A stretch of DNA of 64,000 bases from the NCBI GenBank assembly GCA_000421065.1, contig ATWD01000002.1, positions 806,001 to 870,000 of the forward strand. The letters run 5' to 3'. Both the position numbers and the translations under genes were made by a program. The notes under the pieces are model-generated. The model worked only from the letters and a program-made list of their open reading frames with translations. It searched no databases and was not told the origin of the DNA. Source of the stretch: Acidobacteriaceae bacterium TAA 166. Lineage in GTDB: Bacteria; Acidobacteriota; Terriglobia; Terriglobales; Acidobacteriaceae. Shown one piece after another: positions 49,242-59,266 of this stretch (position 1 is the stretch's first letter; the number at the start of each line of letters is the position of its first letter).

Positions 49242-49535
49242 ATGGCGAAGACATTTACACCGCTTCACGACCGCATTCTGGTCCGTCGCGTCGAAGAGAG
49301 CGAAACTGTTCGTGGCGGCATCATCATCCCCGACTCCGCTAAGGAGAAGCCACAGCAGGGTGAGGTCATCTCGGTCGGCAAGGGTAAGTCCAACGATGAA
49401 GGCAAGGTCTTCCCCCTGGACGTCAAGGCTGGCGACCAGATCCTCTTCGGCAAGTATTCCGGCACCGAGATCAAGCTCGACGGCGAAGAGCTCCTGATCA
49501 TGCGTGAGGAAGAAGTCCTCGGCATCCTCAAGTAG
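49242..49535 (+). CDS. groS: Co-chaperonin GroES
   Basis: The 97-residue lid of the GroEL chamber is full length and typical: [12 protein letters not shown] at the start, the mobile-loop segment [17 protein letters not shown], and the end [23 protein letters not shown] lies upstream of the ATG. It is expressed from the CIRCE-controlled promoter with groEL, which begins 162 bp later. The intercistronic gap has a small hairpin CGAAGC-N9-GCTTCG (49601-49621). Confidence 0.97.
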   Translation: MAKTFTPLHDRILVRRVEESETVRGGIIIPDSAKEKPQQGEVISVGKGKSNDEGKVFPLDVKAGDQILFGKYSGTEIKLDGEELLIMREEEVLGILK

Positions 49536-49616
49536 GTCCTTCGCGAACGGCGGGAGGGCGGCTCTGCCGCGTTCTTCGCTGGAATGAAGGAATTACTTCA
49601 CGAAGCGAATCCTTAG

Positions 49617-51368
<1,752 letters not shown>

Positions 51369-51412
51369 GTCCTGTGCGGACGGCGAAACACGCCTTCGGC
51401 GTAAAACCCAAG

Positions 51413-51446
51413 AAGGCCTCGGAGAAATCCGGGGCCTTCCGCTTTT
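51413..51446 (+). terminator. Rho-independent terminator after groEL
   Basis: AAGGCCTCGGA (51413-51423) pairs with TCCGGGGCCTT (51428-51438) through an 11-bp stem with one T-G wobble and a GAAA tetraloop, then CCGCTTTT. Confidence 0.88.
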
Positions 51447-51500
51447 AACAAAAATTCTCTTTCCTCCTTTAAGAAATCGCCCCCACAAAGGTGTCCTCCT

Positions 51501-51560
51501 TAGCGTAGCGACCAACGGGAGCGCAGTCGAAGGATCTGCGTTTGGCCGCGCCGAAGCCGC
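51501..51560. repeat. Possible fragment of a dispersed intergenic repeat
   Basis: The segment includes GACCAACGGGAGCGCAG and then TCGAAGGATCTGCG, wording I associate with repeated intergenic sequences in acidobacterial and other GC-rich genomes. No second copy was noticed in this window, so this is a memory-based suspicion. It lies in the 327-bp gap between groEL and the next gene (51369-51695), which also holds that gene's promoter region. Confidence 0.25.
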
Positions 51561-51695
51561 CGAGCGCCTTCATGACTTCGTAGAATACCCAAAATCCTGA
51601 AAAGGCCTCCCGGAGAGGGATCACCTCGCCACGAGCGCCGAGACCACTGTATCCTGATCGCACATAAAAGACGGCTTTTAGATACGGAGTATGCA

Positions 51696-52793
51696 ATGAC
51701 GATCTCGCGAAGAGAGTTTTCGAAACTGGGCGCACTCGGCCTGGTAGCCCAGGCCCTCCCACTTGTAGGCCAGACGCCATCACGCAAGATCGGCTACTGC
51801 ATCATCGGCCTCGGTCGCATCGCCGATCATCACATGCGGGGTATCGCTCAGAGTTCCGGCTCGACCATCACGGCTCTTGTCAGCGGCCACCGCGACAAGG
51901 CTGAGCGAATCGCCGCCCAATACAACGTACCCAAAACCTCCATCTACTCCTATGAGGAGATGGACCGCATCCGTGACAACAAGGCCATCGACGCCGTCAT
52001 CGTCTGCCTGCCCAACAGCATGCACGCCGAATACACCATCCGCTCCGCCAAGGCCGGCAAACACGTCCTCTGCGAGAAGCCCATGGCCATCTCCGTTGCG
52101 GAGTGCGAGCAGATGATCTCCGCCTGCAAGGTCGCCAACATCAAGCTGATGATCGCCTACCGTCTCCACTACGAGCCCCTTACCCTCAAGACCATCAAGA
52201 TGATCCGCGACGGAGCCATCGGCAAAGTCGAGGCCATCGACAGCTCCAACGGCTTCAACATCGCTCCCAACGAATGGCGATCTACCAAAGCCCTCGGCGG
52301 AGGAGGCCCCCTGATGGACGTCGGCATCTACTCCCTCAACGCCACCCGCTATCTTACCGGCGAAGAGCCCACTGACTTCACCGCCGTCGCCACCACCCCC
52401 GATAACGACGGCCGCTTCCAGGGCGTCGAAGAGAACCTCGCCTGGACCATGAAGTTCCCCTCTGGAGTCGTCACCAGCTGCGTCACCACCTACGGCGCCA
52501 ACATGGACGGCTACTACAAGGTCTACGGAACCAAGGGCAAGCTAGAAGTAGATGAGTTCGGCTACGAAAATCTACACCTCACGGCAAGCTACCGCACCGC
52601 TCCCAAAACGCCTCCCACGAAGGTCGACGAGACCAACCCGGAGCGCGACCCCAAGCAGTTCACCCGGCAGGCCGATCACTTCAGCCGCTGCATCCTCGAA
52701 AACCAGCCCCCAAGCACTCCCGGCGAAGAAGGCCTGAAAGACATGCAACACATTCGGTCCATCTATAAAGCCGCAGGCATCACCCTCGGCTAA
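51696..52793 (+). CDS. Tat-exported Gfo/Idh/MocA-family oxidoreductase, GFOR-like
   Basis: The 365-residue protein begins with a Tat signal (ISRREFSKLGALGLVAQ). The dinucleotide fold follows: KIGYCIIGLGRIADHH at about 30-45, and the CEKPMAIS motif near residue 130. GGGPLMDVGIYSLNATRYLTGEEP and the C-terminal alpha/beta domain complete it. The GRIADHHM start and length resemble glucose-fructose oxidoreductase, which carries tightly bound NADP in the periplasm. It is distinct from the other exported paralogue at 18.1 kb. It is a single gene with its own promoter region after the groEL terminator. Substrate unknown. Confidence 0.9.
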   Translation: MTISRREFSKLGALGLVAQALPLVGQTPSRKIGYCIIGLGRIADHHMRGIAQSSGSTITALVSGHRDKAERIAAQYNVPKTSIYSYEEMDRIRDNKAIDAVIVCLPNSMHAEYTIRSAKAGKHVLCEKPMAISVAECEQMISACKVANIKLMIAYRLHYEPLTLKTIKMIRDGAIGKVEAIDSSNGFNIAPNEWRSTKALGGGGPLMDVGIYSLNATRYLTGEEPTDFTAVATTPDNDGRFQGVEENLAWTMKFPSGVVTSCVTTYGANMDGYYKVYGTKGKLEVDEFGYENLHLTASYRTAPKTPPTKVDETNPERDPKQFTRQADHFSRCILENQPPSTPGEEGLKDMQHIRSIYKAAGITLG

Positions 52794-52818
52794 ATCCCTA
52801 TCGGGATCGGGTGAAGAA

Positions 52819-53784
52819 TTACCTCCCGCCGATCCCCTGCTGGTCTTCAGCGAGTGGAGTCACCCTCGTTCCCGGACGAACCTTACGGGGAGCCACCAGC
52901 TTCGTCGAATGCAATGAGGTGGAGAACTTCACATCCGCCAGCTGGTTATTTCTTGACGAAGCCGAAAAGGTAGCGACAAAGCTCTCTGCAATCGATTTGC
53001 GGAATTGATCAAAAAACGGAGACAACGAGACCGGATTTCCCGTGCCCTGAAAGTAAGCATGTCCTCCCGTCTCGTCCGCTACCTCGGCCAAGTAGCTCTG
53101 CCCGCTGAAGCTCGCCGCCCCGCCCCGAACCCCCGAATTGCCGTAGTAGATCGACGAAACGGTCACCCCAGCCTGCTGCGCATCCCGAATCGCATTATCC
53201 ACGTACACACTGTTCTGGTTCAGAGGACTCACGCTTCCGTTATACGGATCGACGCCATTCGTCAGCATCATCACAAAACGCGCCTTGGGAACCGTCAAAG
53301 AACCCTCCGAGCCAGAACCTCCTGGCCAGTGCTTCAGAAAGTCCGACAGACAAAAGTAAGGACTCGCACTGATGCCTGCAGGTCCCATGGGAAGTCGAAG
53401 ATCCTGGGCTGCAGCAGCATGATCAGTCGTAAATCCCTTCCCACTTACAACCCGTCCGTTCTGCATATACCCGATCAAAACCTCGACTCCATCCGGCAGA
53501 GCGCGAATGAATCCCTGAATATCGGAAAATTGTCGCCCGATCGAGTCTCGCAGCCCATCGTCCATCAGCAGAGCAACCTGGGTCCCGTTCGGCTTCACCG
53601 GCGCAATCACCGAGATCTCAGCATCGCGATTATTCACCTTGATCTTTATGTTTTGCGGACTAAGCGGCTGAAAGGATTTGGTTTCCACACCAACAATTGC
53701 TTGCGTCGCAGCCGGGCCTTCCTGTGCATATAGAAGCGATGAAGTCAGGATCGTACTCGCAAAAAATACCGTTCTGAAGATCAT
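52819..53784 (-). CDS. Secreted VWFA-like protein, acidobacterial family, with a degenerate metal site
   Basis: The 321-residue protein has a Sec signal ending near LLYAQ. It then has the short beta region and von Willebrand A-like fold of the acidobacterial VWFA-related family (VETKSFQPLSPQNIKIKVNNRDAEI is the usual lead-in). The expected metal-site DxSxS is replaced by MDDGLRDS, so metal binding is doubtful. Later segments ARFVMMLTNGVDPYN and AGVTVSSIYYG are the normal VWA strands 4 and 5. It lies in a convergent position to the upstream oxidoreductase. Function unknown. Confidence 0.8.
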   Translation of the reverse strand: MIFRTVFFASTILTSSLLYAQEGPAATQAIVGVETKSFQPLSPQNIKIKVNNRDAEISVIAPVKPNGTQVALLMDDGLRDSIGRQFSDIQGFIRALPDGVEVLIGYMQNGRVVSGKGFTTDHAAAAQDLRLPMGPAGISASPYFCLSDFLKHWPGGSGSEGSLTVPKARFVMMLTNGVDPYNGSVSPLNQNSVYVDNAIRDAQQAGVTVSSIYYGNSGVRGGAASFSGQSYLAEVADETGGHAYFQGTGNPVSLSPFFDQFRKSIAESFVATFSASSRNNQLADVKFSTSLHSTKLVAPRKVRPGTRVTPLAEDQQGIGGR

Positions 53785-53869
53785 GATCGTTCTCTACCTC
53801 AGAGAGTTAGACGCGAAGGGAGGACAGGTGAACGTGCAGAGCGGCAAATTGGCAAACAGATGACAAAGC

Positions 53870-53897
53870 AAAAAGAGCCGGAGATCGTCCGGCTCTT
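53870..53897 (-). terminator. Rho-independent terminator for the BtuB-like receptor gene
   Basis: AAGAGCCGGA (53873-53882) and TCCGGCTCTT (53888-53897) form a perfect 10-bp stem with a 5-base loop. Read on the minus strand it is followed by TTTTT, 20 bp after the receptor stop codon. Confidence 0.88.
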
Positions 53898-53917
53898 CGT
53901 TATATCTCCTGGATACC

Positions 53918-56431
53918 CTAATCCCCTCCCAACCGAACCTTCAGCCCCGTCCGGAAAGTAAACGGGAGCGAAGGAAATCCGATCGGCCCAATGTGCTGTT
54001 GTGAAAGCAGGTTCCCCAGCTCCGCGAAGGCGGTGATGTGTCGGGTCGCCGCGAAGGTCCCATAAGCGTCCAGCTTGGCATAGCCGAAGTCCAGATTCCG
54101 GTTCGGAAGCAGCAGCGTATTGCCTCCAGTCTCGTCCGCGAACGAGAGGAAGGTCGAATCATCGGAACGGCTGGCAAAGGCTCCCTTCAAAGCAGCCGAA
54201 AACTTCGGCGAGGTGTACTGAGCCGCGAAAAATCCCGTCTGCGGAGGCCGGCGGAACGGCCTCTGCCCCACCAGCGGATACGAGGAACCGATCGGCACCC
54301 CTGGAAGGTTCGGGTTCTCCGCCGAGGTTCCGTTGGCCGCGGCATCGGTCGAGAAAGACTGCTCCACCAGCGAGGCAAGGTACGTATATCCACCACGCAG
54401 CAGAATCCGGTTCGTGGGAGCAAACTGCAACTCCCCTTCGAACCCCTGAGCCCGATAGGCCAGCGTGTTCAGCAGAGCCCCGAACAGCTGAGCCGTGCTC
54501 GTATCTATATTGAAGACGTTCAGCAGCGTGCCGGTATCGACGTAATCGATCTGGTGGCTGAACTGGTTGTGAAAGTAGCCGGCTTTGAGAATCAGTGCAT
54601 GGCCAAAAATATTCTGGTCGATTCCAAGATCGAAGGTCCGCGACCGCAGCGCCTGAACCGGCTGCACATGGTAAGCAGCGATCAGATCGGTCGCCCCGGC
54701 ATCGGAGAGCTGTTGATAGAGGGACGTGAACTGCGTCGAGAGCGAGGGCTCCTGCACACCGGTCGCAGCATTGGCTCTCAGCTTGGTTCCCTGCAGCAAA
54801 CCGCTGCCCGGTCGCACCGGAACCCAAGCCAGGCCGAACCGCGGTGTACCAGCTGTCCCATAAAGGTTGTTGCGCTCAATCGCCCCGCCCATCGAGTAAA
54901 AGACCCGATTGAAGAAGTCACCCTGAAACTGCAGCGTGTACTGGAAGTTCGTCCGTTTGATCTTCTCGAACTGGAACGAGGCAGGATTGTTGAATGAACC
55001 CCGCTCATTCTCATAACGAAATCCGAATAGCCCAATCAAATGCGGTGTGAAGGTATAGTCCGACTGGAAGTAAAGCTCGTCCCGCAAAGAAGACTGATCG
55101 TTTCCGGTGGGGAAGGTGGTTCCAGCCAGAAAGGACGCCCGTCCGGTAGCGCTGTACCCATTCGCTCCTCGGAGCGTGACCTCATTGCCGTAGTAATCCG
55201 GATAAGACCCGAAGGACGAAGGCACCATTAACAGCTCGCCCGGGGCCTGAAACTGGGCCAGCTGCTCCCGCTTGCGCGCGATTCCATAACGAACCAGATT
55301 GTGCCAATTATTATTCCGGTTCTCGATCGTGGCACCGGAGTAAAGATCCTGGTCCGACTGCCTTCCGTCTGCCGACACGCCATAAAAGCCATGCGCGTTA
55401 GGCACCCCGGTTCCCGAGACTCCGTCGCGGATCGTGAATCGCAACGACGTATTCCCGGTAATGTTATAGCCCAGATTCGCAGCGCTGGTCGAGACATGAA
55501 AGCGGTCGAGCGGGATGGAGTTCGAGGAATCGAAGCGCGAGAACGCTCCGTAGTAGTCCAGCCGTGCATGGGCTCCGCTCAGGGTCACCTCATTGCGATA
55601 GGTATGGAAGTTGCCGGCATCGCCCGAGTAGTTCAGCACCGGCTTCGGGGTCGCCCCCCGCGGCATCGTGAGGTTCACCACCGAAGCGCCAGCATCCGAG
55701 CCATAAAGCACGCTATTGGGTCCGCGATAAAGTTCCAGTCCATCCTGCGCCGTCGACGAGACCGTGCCGAAGTCGAACCGTCCTCCCACGTCCTCGGAGG
55801 TGATGCCATCGATCATCACCTTATTCGCGTCCGAGTTCCCCCCCCGCACGAACAGCGAGCTTACACCGCCATACTGACCCACCTGCACCACGTTCACTCC
55901 CGGCGACTGCCGCAGATCGTCGATCACTCCCACCCTGGTGCCGAGAGCGGAGAACGGAACCAGGCTAATCGCCGAGCTCGCCTGCGCAATCGGCGTCGGA
56001 ATGCCGGTCGCCGTCACCGTTACCTGCGCAGTCACAGACGCGATCTCGAGGCTCACATTATGGGTAACGACATCCGTACGGCCGCCATAAAAGCTCTGCC
56101 CCAGCCCAGCCGTGAAGGTCGACGCCGACCCCAGCAGCACAAATCTTCCAGATGCCGTACTTCGGATCTCGAACGATCCATCGGCTCCGCTCACGGCGGA
56201 GCCAGCCGTCTGCTTATTCTGAATGAGTAGAACGCGAGCGCCGGGAACGGCTGCTCCCAGCGGATCGGTTATCGTACCCCGCACGATCACTGCATGGGCA
56301 GAGACCGCAAACGAGGCAAGCGCAACGGCGCAGAAAAGTCGTGTGGCAATACGACGAAGAGACCGGGCCGCCAGGCTAGTCTCTGGGCCAGTCCACGGGC
56401 GAGTCCGTGGGCAAGTCATGGATGCGTGCAT
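53918..56431 (-). CDS. btuB: TonB-dependent cobalamin receptor, BtuB-like
   Basis: The 837-residue outer-membrane protein starts at ATG 56431, 9 bases after GAGGAG. It has a signal peptide with a long N-terminal tail ending near SAHA. A short carboxypeptidase-regulatory-like domain (VIVRGTITDPLGAAVPGARV) is followed by a plug (GVIDDLRQSPGVNVVQVGQYG, LFVRGGNSDANKVMIDGI, LELYRGPNSVLYGSDAGASVVN) of the BtuB/FepA type. A 22-strand barrel ends FTFRTGLKVRLGG. It is smaller than the Oar-like receptors here. The cobalamin riboswitch in its leader identifies vitamin B12 or a related corrinoid as the likely cargo. No btuFCD transporter is in the window. Confidence 0.88.
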   Translation of the reverse strand: MHASMTCPRTRPWTGPETSLAARSLRRIATRLFCAVALASFAVSAHAVIVRGTITDPLGAAVPGARVLLIQNKQTAGSAVSGADGSFEIRSTASGRFVLLGSASTFTAGLGQSFYGGRTDVVTHNVSLEIASVTAQVTVTATGIPTPIAQASSAISLVPFSALGTRVGVIDDLRQSPGVNVVQVGQYGGVSSLFVRGGNSDANKVMIDGITSEDVGGRFDFGTVSSTAQDGLELYRGPNSVLYGSDAGASVVNLTMPRGATPKPVLNYSGDAGNFHTYRNEVTLSGAHARLDYYGAFSRFDSSNSIPLDRFHVSTSAANLGYNITGNTSLRFTIRDGVSGTGVPNAHGFYGVSADGRQSDQDLYSGATIENRNNNWHNLVRYGIARKREQLAQFQAPGELLMVPSSFGSYPDYYGNEVTLRGANGYSATGRASFLAGTTFPTGNDQSSLRDELYFQSDYTFTPHLIGLFGFRYENERGSFNNPASFQFEKIKRTNFQYTLQFQGDFFNRVFYSMGGAIERNNLYGTAGTPRFGLAWVPVRPGSGLLQGTKLRANAATGVQEPSLSTQFTSLYQQLSDAGATDLIAAYHVQPVQALRSRTFDLGIDQNIFGHALILKAGYFHNQFSHQIDYVDTGTLLNVFNIDTSTAQLFGALLNTLAYRAQGFEGELQFAPTNRILLRGGYTYLASLVEQSFSTDAAANGTSAENPNLPGVPIGSSYPLVGQRPFRRPPQTGFFAAQYTSPKFSAALKGAFASRSDDSTFLSFADETGGNTLLLPNRNLDFGYAKLDAYGTFAATRHITAFAELGNLLSQQHIGPIGFPSLPFTFRTGLKVRLGGD

Positions 56432-56469
56432 GAAGATCGACTCCTCGTTCCCCCTCGGGAACGTGGCTG

Positions 56470-56672
56470 CTGTGCGACAACGAAACCGGTCTCCTGACTG
56501 TCGCGTCTCATGCCGGCAATTCCGTTGCTCTTCCCTTCCCAGGAACTCTCAGTGGGAGAAAGCCAGCCGGCATTCACATCCAAATCATGCGCGCGAATCA
56601 CAGTTGCGGGGCAGTGGCGGAGTCTCACCGCGCTTCCCGAACATCCCGTTGCGGTACAAGGTAATAATATTG
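56470..56672 (-). promoter_or_regulatory. Cobalamin (AdoCbl) riboswitch
   Basis: On the minus strand the leader of the receptor gene contains, in order, GGTGAGACTCC (complement of 56619-56629), the highly conserved GCCCCGCAACTGTGA (56598-56612) and the B12 box AGTCAGGAGACCGGTT (56484-56499). A hairpin GTTCCC-GAGG-GGGAAC (56447-56462) follows and its 3' arm abuts the GAGGAG ribosome binding site (56441-56446), a layout for translational control. Boundaries are approximate. Confidence 0.93.
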
Positions 56673-56763
56673 ACGCGGCTCGAAATAACTGCTCGGACGC
56701 AAAGCCGCGGATGAATGGCGTGTTTCAAGTTTCGACCATTCGCACCCGGGAAGTCAAAGCAGA

Positions 56764-57120
56764 CTACTTGGGGGCATCGTCCGGAACGAACTTCTTCATA
56801 TCCTCCAGCGCAAACCTTCCCACCATAAACGGATGCGAGGTCTGCGGCTTGCTATTGACCGGATCTGCCGGGTACGGCGCAGGAGAGACGGTGGGAAAGG
56901 CCCAGACTCTTCCGTTTCTCAGGTCCACCATAATCTTCGAGTAGACCTGCTGGTTGGTATCGTAGGACCGGACCATAAAGGTCCCAGGCTCCATAAAATA
57001 GTCCGTATCCGGCGACTGCGCCATCACCGGCGCGGGTTCCCGCAACGGCCTTAAGGCCAAAGTCAGAAGCAGGAGCGCGATCGCAGCTAACAAAAAATTG
57101 GTCGTTCTAAGTGACTTCAT
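56764..57120 (-). CDS. Small membrane-anchored or exported protein of unknown function
   Basis: The 118-residue protein has one N-terminal hydrophobic helix (about 8-26) followed by APVMAQ, which may be a signal cleavage site. The 85-residue remainder has strands such as YFMEPGTFMVRSYDTNQQVYSKIMV and a conserved-looking NGRVWAFPT. I do not recognise the family. It lies just upstream of the cobalamin riboswitch region on the same strand and 22 bp downstream of the quinone oxidoreductase gene. Confidence 0.6.
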   Translation of the reverse strand: MKSLRTTNFLLAAIALLLLTLALRPLREPAPVMAQSPDTDYFMEPGTFMVRSYDTNQQVYSKIMVDLRNGRVWAFPTVSPAPYPADPVNSKPQTSHPFMVGRFALEDMKKFVPDDAPK

Positions 57121-57142
57121 CCTGCCTCCGAGCGCGGGCCCC

Positions 57143-58117
57143 TCAAGGAATCAACAGCAGCTTGCCTGTCGTCCTGCGGCCCTCAAGATCTTCATGAGCC
57201 CGCGCCGCATCGCTTAAGGGATAGACGTATTCAATGCGAAGTTTCAGCGTTCCCTCTGCAATCGATCGAAGCACCTCTCCAGCTCGATGCTCCAGCTCTT
57301 CGCGAGTGGCGATGTAGTCCTTCAAGGTAGGACGCGTCACAAACAGCGATCCCACCTGCGACAGCCGGATCAGGTCGAAGGGAGGAACCGGTCCGCTCGA
57401 GCCTCCGAACAGCACCATCATTCCCCGGGGCCGCAGCAGCGAAAGCGATTTATCGAACGTCGTCTTTCCCACCGAATCATAGACAGCATGCAGTCCCGGG
57501 CCGCCCATCTTTTTCCTGATCTCTTCCGCAAAATCGACCTGCGTGTACAGGATGACCTCATCGGCCCCTGCCGCTCGGGAGAGCTCCGCCTTCTCCTCGC
57601 TCGAGACCGTCGTAAATACCCGGGCACCGAGAGTTTTCGCCATCTGGGTCAGCAGAAGTCCCGCCCCGCCCGCTCCAGCATGAATCAGGACCTCGTCACC
57701 GCGCTGAATCGGATAGGTCGAATGCGAGAGATAGTGCGCGGTCATTCCCTGCAGCATCGCCGAGGCGGCCTGCTGCGATGTAACTCTCTCCGGAACACGC
57801 ACCAACCGTTCGATGGGAGCCACCGCCAGCTGCGCATAGGTTCCAGGGACCAGCGTCCAGGCCACACGATCTCCAACGGCAAAGCCGGCCGACTCCGTGC
57901 CCTCCCCCAGAGCAAGGATCGTCCCAGCGGCCTCCTGGCCCGGAGTATAGGGCAGGGGCGTCTGGTAACGTCCCTCGCGATAATAAACATCGATAAAGTT
58001 GACGCCCGAGGCTTCAATGCGAATCAAAGCCTGCCTCGCCCCAGTGGTGGGAGCAGGAGCTTCTTCTAAGGCCAAGACCTCAGGGCGGCCGTGCTTGTGT
58101 ATTCGGATCGCCTGCAT
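57143..58117 (-). CDS. Zinc-independent quinone oxidoreductase (QOR, MDR superfamily)
   Basis: From ATG 58117 (MQAIRIHKHG) the protein has 324 residues. A GroES-like N-terminal domain (ALIRIEASGVNFIDVYYREG, LPYTPGQEAAG) lacks the zinc-binding Cys set. The cofactor domain has IHAGAGGAGLLLTQMAKTLGA, and YDSVGKTTFDKSLSLLRPRG is typical of QOR. It reduces quinones or enones using NADPH. The longer frame to 58144 is less likely. It is in line with the minus-strand genes running from 62.6 kb. Confidence 0.9.
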   Translation of the reverse strand: MQAIRIHKHGRPEVLALEEAPAPTTGARQALIRIEASGVNFIDVYYREGRYQTPLPYTPGQEAAGTILALGEGTESAGFAVGDRVAWTLVPGTYAQLAVAPIERLVRVPERVTSQQAASAMLQGMTAHYLSHSTYPIQRGDEVLIHAGAGGAGLLLTQMAKTLGARVFTTVSSEEKAELSRAAGADEVILYTQVDFAEEIRKKMGGPGLHAVYDSVGKTTFDKSLSLLRPRGMMVLFGGSSGPVPPFDLIRLSQVGSLFVTRPTLKDYIATREELEHRAGEVLRSIAEGTLKLRIEYVYPLSDAARAHEDLEGRRTTGKLLLIP

Positions 58118-58186
58118 ACTCTGATTCGATGCCTCGCCCTGCACTTTGTCTCAGAGAATAACAGTCTGTGGCGATGTGATGATTTC

Positions 58187-59266
58187 CTACTGAAGCAGGC
58201 TCTCTTCCGAGCGAAGACGCAGAATCCGGTCCACGGCATAGGGAGCACGGTGCGATGCCGTGTGGAAGTGTCGAACCTGCAGCTCCCCCAGCAGGCCGAT
58301 TCCAATCATCTGGACGCCTGCCAGAATTAGGACTCCGGCCACGACGAAGAGCGGTCCGTGAAGATCCATCACATGCTGCCCGGTCAACACCTTCAGGATC
58401 AGCAGCCACACAGCCAATGCGGAGCCGGTCACGGCGCTCAACGCTCCAATGGTGCCGAAGAAGTGCAGCGGCCGGGTCATGTACTTCAGCAGAAACCGGA
58501 TCGTCAGCAGGTCGAAGAAGACCCGGAAGGTCCGCGAAATGCCGTAATGGCTCTTGCCGAACTCACGCTTCGGGTTCGAGATGGGAATCTCGCAGATGCT
58601 CGCCCCATACCACGACGCCAGCGCGGGGATAAACCGGTGCATCTCGCCGTACAGAGGAATGTTGTGGATCACCTCGCGGCGATAGGCCTTGAAGGTCGTG
58701 CCGAAGTCATGAATGTTGACTCCGCTGAGGGTAGCCATCAGCCAGTTGGCCGCACGCGACGGAATCCGCCGCATGATGAAGTTATCGCCTCTCTGCGCGC
58801 GCCATCCGCTGACGACGTCGTACCCCTCTTCAAGCTTGGCGAGGAAGTTCGGAATCTCGTCCGGGGAGTGCTGCAGATCTCCATCCATGGCAAGGATGAA
58901 ATCTCCCTGCGCATGGTCGAAGCCAGCCGCCAGAGCCGAGGTCTGGCCGAAATTTCTTCGCAGCTTCACAACGAGAACACGCGAATCGACCGCTGCAATC
59001 TCCTCAAGCAGACGGTAGGTTCGGTCGCGGGAACCGTCGTCCACGAAGACGAGCTCGAAGCTCTCCCCGATGTGCTCCATCACCGCCTTCAAACGGTCAT
59101 AAAGAGTCGTGACATTATCTTCTTCGTTGTGAAATGGAACGACGATAGAGTATTTCGGCACGTCTATATGATACTCCGGAATGAAACCCGGATTAACAAA
59201 ATAGTAAAGAGAGAACGCAAAAGAAGGCCGCAGAAGGAATCTGGCGACATTCCGGACCAGATCCAT
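58187..59266 (-). CDS. Family 2 glycosyltransferase with two C-terminal membrane helices (DPM/ArnC-like)
   Basis: The ATG at 59266 shares its A with the TGA of the upstream esterase, so translation is coupled; the longer frame is inside the esterase gene. The 359-residue protein has a GT-A domain with SIVVPFHNEEDN, VDDGSRDRT (76-84) and LAMDGDLQHSPDE (126-138). TM helices follow at about 265-290 and 305-330. This is the form that transfers a sugar to polyprenyl phosphate at the inner membrane, as ArnC and dolichol-phosphate mannose synthases do. The sugar is unknown. Confidence 0.88.
   Translation of the reverse strand: MDLVRNVARFLLRPSFAFSLYYFVNPGFIPEYHIDVPKYSIVVPFHNEEDNVTTLYDRLKAVMEHIGESFELVFVDDGSRDRTYRLLEEIAAVDSRVLVVKLRRNFGQTSALAAGFDHAQGDFILAMDGDLQHSPDEIPNFLAKLEEGYDVVSGWRAQRGDNFIMRRIPSRAANWLMATLSGVNIHDFGTTFKAYRREVIHNIPLYGEMHRFIPALASWYGASICEIPISNPKREFGKSHYGISRTFRVFFDLLTIRFLLKYMTRPLHFFGTIGALSAVTGSALAVWLLILKVLTGQHVMDLHGPLFVVAGVLILAGVQMIGIGLLGELQVRHFHTASHRAPYAVDRILRLRSEESLLQ

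Noticed and set aside
51469-51783. 104-codon reverse frame between groEL and the second Gfo/Idh/MocA gene
   Set aside because: It runs into the start of the oxidoreductase gene and its sequence comes from the suspected intergenic repeat.
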